Origin: JAHEME01 sp034435035
GTDB taxonomy: Bacteria > Chloroflexota > Anaerolineae > Aggregatilineales > UBA3940
Direction: 5' to 3'
NCBI GenBank assembly: GCA_034435035.1
Contig: DAOTXW010000061.1
Span: 27,776 to 91,775 of the forward strand
DNA: 64,000 bases
Shown here: positions 1 to 8,031 of the stretch, in pieces
How the letters are laid out: every line of letters begins with the position of its first letter
Numbering within the stretch: position 1 is the stretch's first letter
Translations under genes and position numbers: made by a program
The notes under the pieces: model-generated
What the model was told of the DNA's origin: nothing
Databases searched by the model: none
The model's input: only the letters and a program-made list of their open reading frames with translations

Positions 1-1
1 T

Positions 2-1807
2 GCGGCGGCCCAGATCGTCGATCCCGACGTAGACCAGCGCCGCGCTGTACTGCTTGGTCACCACGCCGACGATCGTCCAGTCGTTCTCCTCGCCGCCGAT
101 CTTCAGCGTGATGGTGTCGCCCAGCCGGATGTCCGGCTCTTCGCGCAGGAAGTCGGTGTTGACCACGATGGCGTTCTGATCGCCGGGGCGCAGCCAGCGG
201 CCCGCCACGATCTCCGGATCCAGGAACTGCGACGCGGGCGGGACTCCCAGCAGGGCGTAGTTGCCGCTTTCGCTCTCATCAGCACGCACGCGGGTCGCCC
301 CGCGCTGCAGCCAGCCTTCGACGGCCACCACGCCCGCCACCCGGCTCGCCTCGCGCTCCAGCTGCTGGATGCGGTAGGCGCGGCCCATCTCCACGCTCAG
401 ATCGTACTGGTAGTAGACCAGCGCCCGCTCGAACGACGCGAACAGCGAGCTGCGGACGCTGAGCACGCCGATGAAGATCGCCCCGGCCATCGTCAGCGTG
501 CCGAGCGTCAGAGCCAGCCGCGACTTGCGGCGGAAGGTGTTGCGCAGCGACAGCGCCAGCGATCCGGGCAGGCCGCGCACGCGGGTCATCAGCCGGTCGA
601 TCACCGTCGGGCTGGTCATATCGGTGCCGATGCCGTAGGAGGTGATCGCCTCCCGCACGGTGATGCGCGTGCCGAACAGGATCGGAACCAGGGCGGCCAG
701 GACGGGCGTCAGCAGGCCAACGGCGACCTCCAGCGCGATCACCCCGGCGGGCACGCCGGTGGTCGTGATGTCGAAGTTGCCGATCCGGGCGAACAGGCCG
801 GTGAAGGCGCGGGTGCCGGCGATCGCCAGCGGGATGGCGATGCCCAGCGACAGGACGCCGTACAGCAGCACCGCCGAGAGATAAACCTGCATGATCTGGC
901 GGCGCACCCCGCCGATGGCCTTCATCACCCCGATCTGCCGCAGCTGCTGGGTGACTACCGCTGAGACAGTGTTCACCACCAGCCCGGCGCTGAGCAGCAG
1001 CGAGAACGCGCCCACCACCGCCAGCACGACCAGCAGCGCGTTGATGATCACCGTCAGGAAGGCTTCGCCGGGCGTCGGGATCGACGTGGACAGCACGGTG
1101 TAGCCGCTGCGCTCGATGGTCTGCGTCTTCAGCTCGGCGACCACCTGCTGGATGTGCGCTTCGTCCAGCGGATTTTCTGCCACCGTCACATACAGGCTGG
1201 TATACAGACGCGGCTCGCCCAGGTACTGCATGGTATCAAAGGAGACGTAGCCGAAGGCCACCTCGGAGTTGCCCGCCGAGGGGCGGTGCAGATCGTGGAC
1301 CCGCCCGCGATAGACGAGCTGGTACTGCTGCCCGTCCGGCATCTCGATGGCGACCGGCTGACCTTCGACCAGCCCCAGATCGGCGGCATAGGAGCGCTCG
1401 ACCAGCAGCTCGCGGCGGGCGGGCGGCCACGGGCCGCTCTCCGGCGTGAACCGGCTGATCTGGAAGCTGCGGAAGTCGTCCACCGCTTCCAGATTCAGGT
1501 TGACCAGCCGGCCCTCAGCGGTGAGCATCTTGACGACCACGTCACGGCGGCCTTCCGCCTGCGCGATCGTGCGGGTCCCTTCCACCGCGCTCACCAGATC
1601 ATCGTCGAATGGCTCCACGGCCAGCACGGCGCTGGCCGGGTTGGTCGCCATGTAGGCGGTGTTCAGATCGCCCAGCAGCACCACCCACGAGTTGGCGATG
1701 GTGCCGACCGCGAACACGCCGACGGCGATCGACAGCACCACCAGCGCGGTGCGGGCCTTGTTGTTCCACAGGGTGCGCAGCGACAGGATCGAGCGTACGC
1801 TAATCAT
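2..1807 (-). CDS. FtsX/MacB-type ABC transporter permease (3' end outside window)
   Basis: Integral membrane subunit of an ABC exporter or mechanotransmission complex, partner of the ATPase encoded just upstream. My translation from ATG 1807 stays open to the window edge (about 600 residues, no stop). An N-terminal helix near residues 18-45 is followed by a large extracytoplasmic MacB_PCD-like domain, then a block of membrane helices with the FtsX-family stretch 'QQLRQIGVMKAIGG', then a second helix and another extracytoplasmic domain, so this is the duplicated eight-helix FtsX layout with the last part missing. An AAGGAA Shine-Dalgarno lies upstream of the start, and 38 bp separate it from the ATPase gene. 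Substrate unknown; lipoprotein release, peptide export and signalling to a cell-wall hydrolase are all known roles in the family. Confidence 0.85.
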   Translation of the reverse strand, partial: MISVRSILSLRTLWNNKARTALVVLSIAVGVFAVGTIANSWVVLLGDLNTAYMATNPASAVLAVEPFDDDLVSAVEGTRTIAQAEGRRDVVVKMLTAEGRLVNLNLEAVDDFRSFQISRFTPESGPWPPARRELLVERSYAADLGLVEGQPVAIEMPDGQQYQLVYRGRVHDLHRPSAGNSEVAFGYVSFDTMQYLGEPRLYTSLYVTVAENPLDEAHIQQVVAELKTQTIERSGYTVLSTSIPTPGEAFLTVIINALLVVLAVVGAFSLLLSAGLVVNTVSAVVTQQLRQIGVMKAIGGVRRQIMQVYLSAVLLYGVLSLGIAIPLAIAGTRAFTGLFARIGNFDITTTGVPAGVIALEVAVGLLTPVLAALVPILFGTRITVREAITSYGIGTDMTSPTVIDRLMTRVRGLPGSLALSLRNTFRRKSRLALTLGTLTMAGAIFIGVLSVRSSLFASFERALVYYQYDLSVEMGRAYRIQQLEREASRVAGVVAVEGWLQRGATRVRADESESGNYALLGVPPASQFLDPEIVAGRWLRPGDQNAIVVNTDFLREEPDIRLGDTITLKIGGEENDWTIVGVVTKQYSAALVYVGIDDLGRR

Positions 1808-1845
1808 CACCGTTCCTTCCGACCGGGTTGGCCACCGGCAGCCGT

Positions 1846-2646
1846 TTACCGCGCCGCGACTTCGGCGGCCGGCGTATAAAACGCATCCGGCGCGACAGCC
1901 GGCTCGAGGCGGCGCGGCGCCAGCACTTCGAACAGCTCGCCGTCAGCCACCGTCAGGCGGCGGCGCGCACGCTGCGCCAGATCCTCATCATGGGTGACCA
2001 TGACGACCGTCTTGCCGCCGTCCACCAGGCGCTCGAACAGGTTGAGCACATCGGCGGCGGTGCGCGAATCCAGGTTGCCGGTCGGCTCGTCGGCCACCAG
2101 CAGCGGGGCGTCGGTCGCCAGGGCGCGGGCGATGGCTACGCGCTGCTGCTGTCCGCCCGACAGCGCCGAGGGCAGTTTCCCGGCCTGCGAGGCCATCCCC
2201 ACCCGCTCCAGCAGCTCCAGCGCGCGCTCGCTGCGCTCCCGCGGGGTGTACAGCCCGGCGAACTCCATCGGCAGCATGATGTTCTGGCTGACGGTCAGCG
2301 TCGGCAGCAGCTGGAAGAACTGGAAGACGATCCCCACCTCGCGCCCGCGCCACCGGGCCATCTGGCTCTCGCTGAACCGGTGCACCGCCGCGCCCCGGAT
2401 GAAGACCTCGCCCTCGCTGGGGCGGTCGATGCCGGTGATCATGTTCAGCAGTGTGGACTTGCCGCTGCCCGACTTGCCGACGATGGCGACAAACTCGCCC
2501 GGCGCGATGCGCAGATCGATGCCGCGCAGCGCGGTGAACGGCCCCGCGGGCGTCTCGTAGCGCTTGACCACGCTGCGCAGTTCGATGGCGCAGTCGCTCC
2601 CCTGGCTGACGGTTTCCGGTCCAAAACGGCGGGTATTCCAGAACAT
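1846..2646 (-). CDS. ABC transporter ATP-binding protein, MacB/LolD type
   Basis: Cytoplasmic ATPase of 266 residues that powers the FtsX-type permease encoded next. Visible motifs are Walker A GKSGSGKST (residues 57-65), Q-loop VFQFFQLL, signature LSGGQQQR (163-170), Walker B with DEPTGNLD (about 186-193) and the H-loop in VMVTHDED. The PTGNLD sequence is typical of the MacB/LolD/FtsE exporter subfamily. ATG at 2646 follows GGAG by seven bases. The gene sits under a consensus sigma-70 promoter with an operator-like palindrome, so the two-gene operon is probably tightly regulated. No periplasmic adaptor gene is visible nearby. Confidence 0.93.
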   Translation of the reverse strand: MFWNTRRFGPETVSQGSDCAIELRSVVKRYETPAGPFTALRGIDLRIAPGEFVAIVGKSGSGKSTLLNMITGIDRPSEGEVFIRGAAVHRFSESQMARWRGREVGIVFQFFQLLPTLTVSQNIMLPMEFAGLYTPRERSERALELLERVGMASQAGKLPSALSGGQQQRVAIARALATDAPLLVADEPTGNLDSRTAADVLNLFERLVDGGKTVVMVTHDEDLAQRARRRLTVADGELFEVLAPRRLEPAVAPDAFYTPAAEVAAR

Positions 2647-2678
2647 CGACGCTCTCCGTTAACTATTTGCAAAAGTCC

Positions 2679-2694
2679 TGTCAATATATTGTCA
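2679..2694. promoter_or_regulatory. operator-like near-palindrome at ABC operon start
   Basis: The sequence has a perfect 10-bp palindrome core CAATATATTG, with TGT and TCA flanks that extend it to 14 of 16 symmetric positions. It starts two bases downstream of the -10 box of the ABC transporter promoter, so it covers the expected transcription start. This is a good position for a repressor. No regulator gene lies next to it. Confidence 0.5.
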
Positions 2695-2695
2695 C

Positions 2696-2724
2696 ATTAT
2701 AGACCGGGCTGTACCGTCTGTCAA
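2696..2724 (-). promoter_or_regulatory. consensus sigma-70 promoter of ABC transporter operon
   Basis: On the minus strand the sequence reads TTGACA (2724-2719), a 17-bp spacer, and TATAAT (2701-2696), a perfect match to both consensus hexamers. It is about 50 bp upstream of the ATPase start codon and is strikingly AT-rich against the surrounding GC-rich DNA. Confidence 0.85.
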
Positions 2725-2753
2725 GGGGCAGTTTCCGCCCGCAGGGGGAATCC

Positions 2754-2784
2754 AAAAAGGCGCTGCCAGCGGTGTGACAGCGCC
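2754..2784 (-). terminator. Rho-independent terminator after M20 peptidase gene
   Basis: On the minus strand a GGCGCTG/CAGCGCC stem with a 12-base loop is followed by five T residues. It lies about 25 bp past the stop of the M20 peptidase and separates the fabF-peptidase unit from the ABC transporter promoter. Confidence 0.65.
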
Positions 2785-2808
2785 CCGCAGCGGCGGCAGG
2801 CTGTCCTC

Positions 2809-3981
2809 TCAGGCGGAACTCAGCCAGCGGGCCGCCGTCTCGGCGTAGATCGCCGCGCAGCGGAAGACATCCTCCAGCTCCACGTACTCCACCGGGGCGT
2901 GCGCCCCGTCGCCGCCGGTACCCAGGATGACCGTCGGCACGCCCGCGGCGCTCAGCACCGCCGAATCCAGCCAGGCCAGCACGCCGGTGTAGGCTGGCGG
3001 ACGGCCCATCACCTCGCGGTAGGCGGCGTCGAGCGTCTGCACCACCGGGGCATCCTGCCCGATCTCGAAGCCGGGCCGCCACACGTCCAGCCGGGCCTCG
3101 GCCTGAAATGCGGGGTCGGCGGCGGCCAGGCGGCCCAGCGCGCCCTGCCACAGCGCCAGCACATTCTCGCCGGTTTCATCGGGCAGCAGCCGGTGCTCGA
3201 TCTGGAGCGTGCAGGCGTCCGGGTAGGTGCTGAGGCCCAGCCCGCCCTCGATCAGGCTGGCGTGAACGGACGGGCGGCCCAGCAGCGGGTGCGCCCGTTT
3301 GCTGAACGTCTCGGACTCCATGCGCTCCAGGGCCGCCAGCACGCGGCCCATATGGGCGATGGCGTCCACACCCTCCTCGTACAGGCTGCCGTGCACCGCC
3401 TTCCCCTGCGTGGTGATCGTCAGCCAGGCGAAGCCCCGGTGGGCGACGCCCACTTCCAGGTCGGTCGGCTCGGCCAGGATGGCGGCATCCGGGCGCAGCT
3501 GGCGGACGAGGGCGTCCATGCCGATGCTGGCGTACTCCTCATCGACGACGAAGCCCAGGTGCAGATCGCCCGCCGGCTGGAAGCCGCCGTCGCGCAGGGC
3601 CGCCGCCGCCCCCAGGATGGCCGCCAGCCCGCCCTTCATATCAAACGAGCCGCGCCCGTACAGCCGGCCGCCCTCGATGCGCGGCTCGAACGGCGGGATG
3701 GTCATATTCTGCGTGCCGACGATGTCGGTGTGGCCGGTCAGCAGCAGGCTGCGCCCGCCGCCGCTGCCGCGCCAGCCGGCGATCACGTTGGGCCGGGCGT
3801 AGGCGGCCTTCTGGGTCGCCACGTTGAAGCCCAGCGCGGCGCACGTCTCCACCAGCCAGGCGGCCATCTCCGTCTCGCCGGCCCCGCCGGGGACGAGCTT
3901 CGGGTTGGTCGAGTCGATCCGGACCATCTCGGACAGGTACCGGGTAATGCGCTCGCGGTCAATCGGCCAGCGGTCAGCCAT
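2809..3981 (-). CDS. M20 family metallopeptidase (ArgE/DapE-like deacylase)
   Basis: Predicted cytoplasmic zinc amidohydrolase of 390 residues in the ArgE/DapE/CPG2 group, which cleaves N-acyl amino acids or peptides. The di-zinc site is visible: H84 in GHTDIVG, D114 in SFDMKGG, the Glu pair 148-149 in VVDEEY, a further acid in AEPTDLEVG, and a C-terminal His in GDGAHAPVE. The start at 3981 is chosen because GGAGG precedes it by six bases; an in-frame ATG further upstream would run into fabF. It follows fabF by 25 bp and probably shares its transcript. The substrate cannot be told from sequence; acetylornithine, succinyl-diaminopimelate or a dipeptide are all possible. Confidence 0.9.
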   Translation of the reverse strand: MADRWPIDRERITRYLSEMVRIDSTNPKLVPGGAGETEMAAWLVETCAALGFNVATQKAAYARPNVIAGWRGSGGGRSLLLTGHTDIVGTQNMTIPPFEPRIEGGRLYGRGSFDMKGGLAAILGAAAALRDGGFQPAGDLHLGFVVDEEYASIGMDALVRQLRPDAAILAEPTDLEVGVAHRGFAWLTITTQGKAVHGSLYEEGVDAIAHMGRVLAALERMESETFSKRAHPLLGRPSVHASLIEGGLGLSTYPDACTLQIEHRLLPDETGENVLALWQGALGRLAAADPAFQAEARLDVWRPGFEIGQDAPVVQTLDAAYREVMGRPPAYTGVLAWLDSAVLSAAGVPTVILGTGGDGAHAPVEYVELEDVFRCAAIYAETAARWLSSA

Positions 3982-4006
3982 GAGAACCTCCCTGGGGTCA
4001 GGCGGA

Positions 4007-5233
4007 TCAGCCGCCCGGAAAGGCGCGGAACACCAGCACGGAATTGTGCCCGCCGAAGCCAAAGGCGTTGCTGAGGGCGACGCGCACCGGCCGCTCGCGC
4101 GCCCCTTCGACGACGTAATCCAGGTCGCAGTCCGGGTCGGCGCCCCGGTAGTTGAGGGTCGGCGGCACGATGCCCTGCCGGATCATCTGGATGCAGAAGA
4201 CGGCCTCGGCGGCCCCGGCGGCGCCCATCATATGGCCGGTCATGCTCTTGGTGGCGCTGACCGGGATCCGGTAGGCGTGGTCGCCCAGCGCCCCCTTGAG
4301 GGCGCGCGTCTCGGCGGCGTCGTTCAGCGGCGTGCCGGTGCCGTGCGCGTTGACGGCGTCCACCGCGGCGGGCGGCAGCCGGGCGTCGTCCAGCGCGGCG
4401 CGGATGGCCGCAGCGGACTCGGCGCCATCCTCCCGCGGGGCCACCAGATGATAGGCGTCCGTGGTCGCCCCGTAGCCCGCCAGCTCGGCCAGGATGCTTG
4501 CGCCGCGCCGCCGGGCATGATCGAGCGACTCCAGCACCAGGACGCCCGCGCCTTCGCCCAGCACCAGCCCGTCACGTCCGGCGCTGAAGGGCGACGGAGT
4601 CCCTTCGGCGCGGTGGCTGTAGGCGCGCATCTGGTCAAAAACCGCCAGGCTGAGCGAGGTGATCGGTGCATCGGCCCCGCCGGCGATCATCGCCTCCACC
4701 ACGCCGGCCCGCACCAGCTGGTAGGCCAGCCCGATGCCGTCCGCGCCGGTGGCGCAGGCGGAGGCCACCGAGAACGACGGCCCGTGGATTCCATGCTCGA
4801 TGGCGATGCCGGGCGAGGTGGTCATGAAGCGCGTCAGGCCCAGCGGATCGATGCGGCGGGGGCCTTCGGCGTTGAGCAGGGTGATCTGCTCGACCATCGA
4901 GGTGATGCCGCCGAACGCGCAGGCGATCGACAGGCCGATGCGGTGGGCGTCCGGGCCGGCGGTCTCCAGCCCGGACTGCGCCAGGGCCTCGCGGGCGGCG
5001 ACGCTGGCCAGCTGCTCGAAGCGATCCAGGCGGCGGGCCGCCCTGACCCCCAGCAGCGCCGCGGGGTCGAAGCCGCGCACCTCGGCAGCCGCCGTCACAT
5101 CGAAGCGGCTGGCGTCAAACAGCGTGATCGGCCCCACACCGGAGCGCCCGGCGATCAGGGCCTGCCAGCTATCGGCTGCGGTCAGCCCCAGCGGGCTGAC
5201 CAGCCCGCAGCCAGTCACGACCACCCGCGGCAT
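4007..5233 (-). CDS. fabF: 3-oxoacyl-[acyl-carrier-protein] synthase II
   Basis: Condensing enzyme of type II fatty acid synthesis that extends acyl-ACP with malonyl-ACP. The 408-residue length is normal. The active-site residues are present: nucleophile C160 (ASACATGAD), H297 (NAHGTGTPLND), K329 and H334 (TKSMTGHMMGAAG). The glycine-rich C-terminus FGFGGHNSVLVF is also typical. The AGGAGG ribosome site is five bases before ATG 5233. No acpP, fabD or fabG lies nearby, so this may be a secondary ketosynthase. It is followed by the M20 peptidase gene on the same strand. Confidence 0.93.
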   Translation of the reverse strand: MPRVVVTGCGLVSPLGLTAADSWQALIAGRSGVGPITLFDASRFDVTAAAEVRGFDPAALLGVRAARRLDRFEQLASVAAREALAQSGLETAGPDAHRIGLSIACAFGGITSMVEQITLLNAEGPRRIDPLGLTRFMTTSPGIAIEHGIHGPSFSVASACATGADGIGLAYQLVRAGVVEAMIAGGADAPITSLSLAVFDQMRAYSHRAEGTPSPFSAGRDGLVLGEGAGVLVLESLDHARRRGASILAELAGYGATTDAYHLVAPREDGAESAAAIRAALDDARLPPAAVDAVNAHGTGTPLNDAAETRALKGALGDHAYRIPVSATKSMTGHMMGAAGAAEAVFCIQMIRQGIVPPTLNYRGADPDCDLDYVVEGARERPVRVALSNAFGFGGHNSVLVFRAFPGG

Positions 5234-5294
5234 AACAGCCTCCTGCGGCGCGGCGGCGCGCCCCGTCCATTATGACTCCGGGCGAGGCGGCAGC

Positions 5295-5332
5295 AAAAAA
5301 CGGGCAGAGGGGGTCAGGCGAGCCTCTGCCCG
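5295..5332 (-). terminator. terminator of the 2-oxoacid dehydrogenase operon
   Basis: On the minus strand a 10-bp stem CGGGCAGAGG/CCTCTGCCCG with a 12-base loop is followed by six T residues. It sits 35 bp after the E2 stop codon, so the dehydrogenase operon ends here and fabF is expressed separately. Confidence 0.85.
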
Positions 5333-5366
5333 CGGGCCGGGCCGGCACCGAACTGCCCGCGCAGCC

Positions 5367-6710
5367 TTACTGCCAGCCTTCCAGAATCTGCTTGAAAGTC
5401 ACCATGAAGAAGTCCGCCGAGGCGCCGTCCAGCACCCGGTGATCGAAGGTCAGCGTCAGGTAGATCATCGGGCGGATGGCCAGCACATCGCCGCCGCTGC
5501 CTTCCAGCACCATGACGCGCTTCTGGAGGGCGCCTGCGCCCAGGATGCCCGTCTGCGGCTGGTTGATGATCGGCGTGGCGAACAGGCTGCCGGATACCCC
5601 GTGGTTGGTGAGGGTGAACGTGCCGCCCTGCACCTCGTCGGGGGTCAGCTGGCCCCGGCGGGCGCGCTCGGCCAGGTCGTTGATCGTGCGGGCCAGCCCC
5701 GGCAGGGACATCTCATCGGCGCGGCGGATCACCGGCACGATCAGCCCCTCGTCAATGGCGACCGCCATGCCGATGTTGACCTCGCGGTGCAGCAGGATCC
5801 CCTCGTCCGTCCACTGGCTGTTGACCATCGGGTGCTGGCGCAGCGCCTGAGCCGCCGCCGCCACAAAATAAGCCGTGAAGGTCAGGTTGACGCCGCGCTG
5901 CGCGAACTCGGCCTTATGGGCGGCGCGGTGGGCGGCGACGGCGGTCATGTCCGCCTCAAAGACGGTGGTCACGTGCGGGGCGGTGTGCAGCTTGCTGAGC
6001 ACCATGTGCTCGGCGATGCGGCGGCGCATCTTGCTGAGCGGCACGATCTCGCCCGGCCGTCCGGGGGCCGGCGGCGCGGTATGCACGTGATCGCGGGGCG
6101 CTTCCGCGGCGGGCGCCGCCGCGCCCCGGTACAGATCATCGGTCGGCTTGAACAGATCGCCGCTGCCGGGCTGCTCCCAGGGAGCCAGCGCCGGGGCCGC
6201 GGGGGCCGCCGCGCCGCCCTGCTCGATATAGGCCAGGATGTCCTTCTTGGTGACGCGCCCGCCCTGCCCGGTGCCGGGCACCCGGCTGATGTCGATGCCG
6301 TGCTGCGCGGCGATGTTCGCCACCACCGGCGAGACGCGCGGCCCGCCGCCGTTGCCGCCGGTTCCCTCTCCGGAGGGGGCCGGGGCCGGCGCAGGGGCTT
6401 CTGCCGCCGGGGCGGGCAGCGGAGCGTGAGGCTGCGCGGGAGCCGCCGCCGGCGCGTCGGGGACTGCCTCGCCCGGCTGGCCGATGATCGCCAGCACGGT
6501 CCCGGCGCGGACGGTCGTCCCTTCCGCCACCAGGATCTTCAGCACGGTCCCCTCCGCCGGGGAGGGAATCTCCGAATCCACCTTGTCGCTCTCCACTTCC
6601 AGCAGACCCTCAAACTGCCGGATCGGCTCGCCCTCGCGCTTCAGCCAGCGCCCCACCGTGCCTTCGACGACGCTCTCGCCCAGCTGGGGCATGATGACCT
6701 GGGTTGCCAT
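5367..6710 (-). CDS. 2-oxoacid dehydrogenase E2, dihydrolipoamide acyltransferase
   Basis: Core acyltransferase of a pyruvate or branched-chain 2-oxoacid dehydrogenase complex; it moves the acyl group from E1 via lipoamide to CoA. Domains in order: one lipoyl domain (residues 1-78, lipoylated K43 in ESDKVDSE), a Pro/Ala-rich linker, an E3-binding domain (about 125-160, ending GGRVTKKDILAYI), a second linker, and a catalytic domain with H424 and D428 in DHRVLDG. Length 447. GGAGG precedes ATG 6710. It is the last gene of the operon, 45 bp after the SGNH hydrolase gene. No E3 (lipoamide dehydrogenase) gene is present in the window. Confidence 0.94.
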   Translation of the reverse strand: MATQVIMPQLGESVVEGTVGRWLKREGEPIRQFEGLLEVESDKVDSEIPSPAEGTVLKILVAEGTTVRAGTVLAIIGQPGEAVPDAPAAAPAQPHAPLPAPAAEAPAPAPAPSGEGTGGNGGGPRVSPVVANIAAQHGIDISRVPGTGQGGRVTKKDILAYIEQGGAAAPAAPALAPWEQPGSGDLFKPTDDLYRGAAAPAAEAPRDHVHTAPPAPGRPGEIVPLSKMRRRIAEHMVLSKLHTAPHVTTVFEADMTAVAAHRAAHKAEFAQRGVNLTFTAYFVAAAAQALRQHPMVNSQWTDEGILLHREVNIGMAVAIDEGLIVPVIRRADEMSLPGLARTINDLAERARRGQLTPDEVQGGTFTLTNHGVSGSLFATPIINQPQTGILGAGALQKRVMVLEGSGGDVLAIRPMIYLTLTFDHRVLDGASADFFMVTFKQILEGWQ

Positions 6711-6755
6711 GTCTCACTCCTCCGAATACCGCCTCAAGCCACGATCGCTGGCCGG

Positions 6756-8015
6756 CTAGCCAGCCGGGACCAGCCCTTCCGCGATCAGCCACTCCAGCAC
6801 GGCGTCCGCCGCCGCGGCGTGCCCGGCGGGCGTCCAGTGGCGGTCGAACTGGAAATACAGCAGGTCGCCGCCGGAGGCCGCCGCCTCGCCCAGCGGGCCG
6901 GACAGCAGCAGGTACGGGATGCCCTCCGCCCGGTAGAAGGCCGCCATCTCCCGATCCAGCCGCTCCACGTCCCAGTAGTCGGCCAGCAGGTCGAAGCCGA
7001 CGTAATAACGCCGCGGGCGCTCCGGGTACACCTGGCTGGAGTCGGGGATGACGAAAGCCGCCAGCGCCCCGCCCTGCTCGGCGACGCGGTCGCGCATCAG
7101 GGCCGTCAGGTCCTGCAGCGCGGTCAGACGGGCGGCGGCGCCGGGGTGGCCGGGGTTGACGGCATAGGCTTCTTCATTGAATACCGGGGCATCCTGCCGG
7201 CGGATCAGGTTGCCCGCGCGGCGGGCCAGCGGCCCGAAGCGCTCGCCGGTGGGGCGCAGCACGGCATACAGCTTGGAATGGCCCGTCAGCCAGGCGTCGA
7301 GCGGGCCGCTCGCCTCAGGCGGCGCGGCGTCGGCGGCGGGGAGCGTGATCAGCGCCGGCTCGCCGTCGGCGTCCAGCCGGATGTGCCCATCATCCCCGGC
7401 GGCCACCGTGGTCACCTGCCCCTCGACCTCCCGGCCTTCGTCGATCAGGCCCTCGACATCGTTCATGAAGAAGGCGGCCAGCACCAGATCGGGCTGGTAG
7501 CGCAGGATCTCGTGGCGCAGCAGCAGGTACTCGTTGAGCGTATTGTAGCCCGGCACGCCGGCGTTGAGCACCTCGTAGCGCAGCCCGCTGCCCGCGGTGC
7601 GGGGATCGTGGTTGAGCGCCGCCTCCAGCCGGTCGGCCAGCGTCTCGCCCCGGTCAACCTCCAGCGCGGCGATGAACGAGTCGCCTATCAGGGCGATGCG
7701 GAAGACGCCCGCCGGCCTGTCGTAGGGCGTCTCGTCGTCGCGCAGGCCCCGGCTGTTGATGCGGACGTGCGTCGCAAACTCGGACTGGCGGTAGTCGCTT
7801 TCCCAGCCGGGCCGCAGCCGGTAGATAGTCCGCTCGTCGGGCATGGCCATGCTGTCACGGGCATCACGCCGGGCCGCCTCGATCCGGTCCGACCGCCCGA
7901 AGACGATCCGCGCGCCGGCTTCCAGCGCGGCCAGCGCCAGCGCCACGCTGATCAGCATGCCGATCAGGCGGGCCGCCGCCTGCTGGCGCGGGGTGAGGGA
8001 TGTTCCAGCGGTCAC
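6756..8015 (-). CDS. membrane-anchored SGNH/GDSL-family hydrolase within the dehydrogenase operon
   Basis: Probable exported esterase or acyl-transferring hydrolase of 419 residues. One N-terminal helix (about 15-40) anchors it, leaving the catalytic domain outside. Visible motifs: block I IALIGDSF with nucleophile S113, a block-III-like FFMNDVEG, and the C-terminal dyad region DRHWTPAGH (391-399), as in SGNH enzymes related to AlgX/AlgJ. I choose the GTG start at 8015: the AAGGAGG ribosome site overlaps the stop codon of the E1 beta gene, which implies translational coupling. A longer in-frame ATG would overlap E1 beta by about 140 bp. Its place between E1 beta and E2 is unusual; the substrate is unknown. 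Confidence 0.8.
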   Translation of the reverse strand: MTAGTSLTPRQQAAARLIGMLISVALALAALEAGARIVFGRSDRIEAARRDARDSMAMPDERTIYRLRPGWESDYRQSEFATHVRINSRGLRDDETPYDRPAGVFRIALIGDSFIAALEVDRGETLADRLEAALNHDPRTAGSGLRYEVLNAGVPGYNTLNEYLLLRHEILRYQPDLVLAAFFMNDVEGLIDEGREVEGQVTTVAAGDDGHIRLDADGEPALITLPAADAAPPEASGPLDAWLTGHSKLYAVLRPTGERFGPLARRAGNLIRRQDAPVFNEEAYAVNPGHPGAAARLTALQDLTALMRDRVAEQGGALAAFVIPDSSQVYPERPRRYYVGFDLLADYWDVERLDREMAAFYRAEGIPYLLLSGPLGEAAASGGDLLYFQFDRHWTPAGHAAAADAVLEWLIAEGLVPAG

Positions 8016-8031
8016 CGGATGATCCGCCTCC

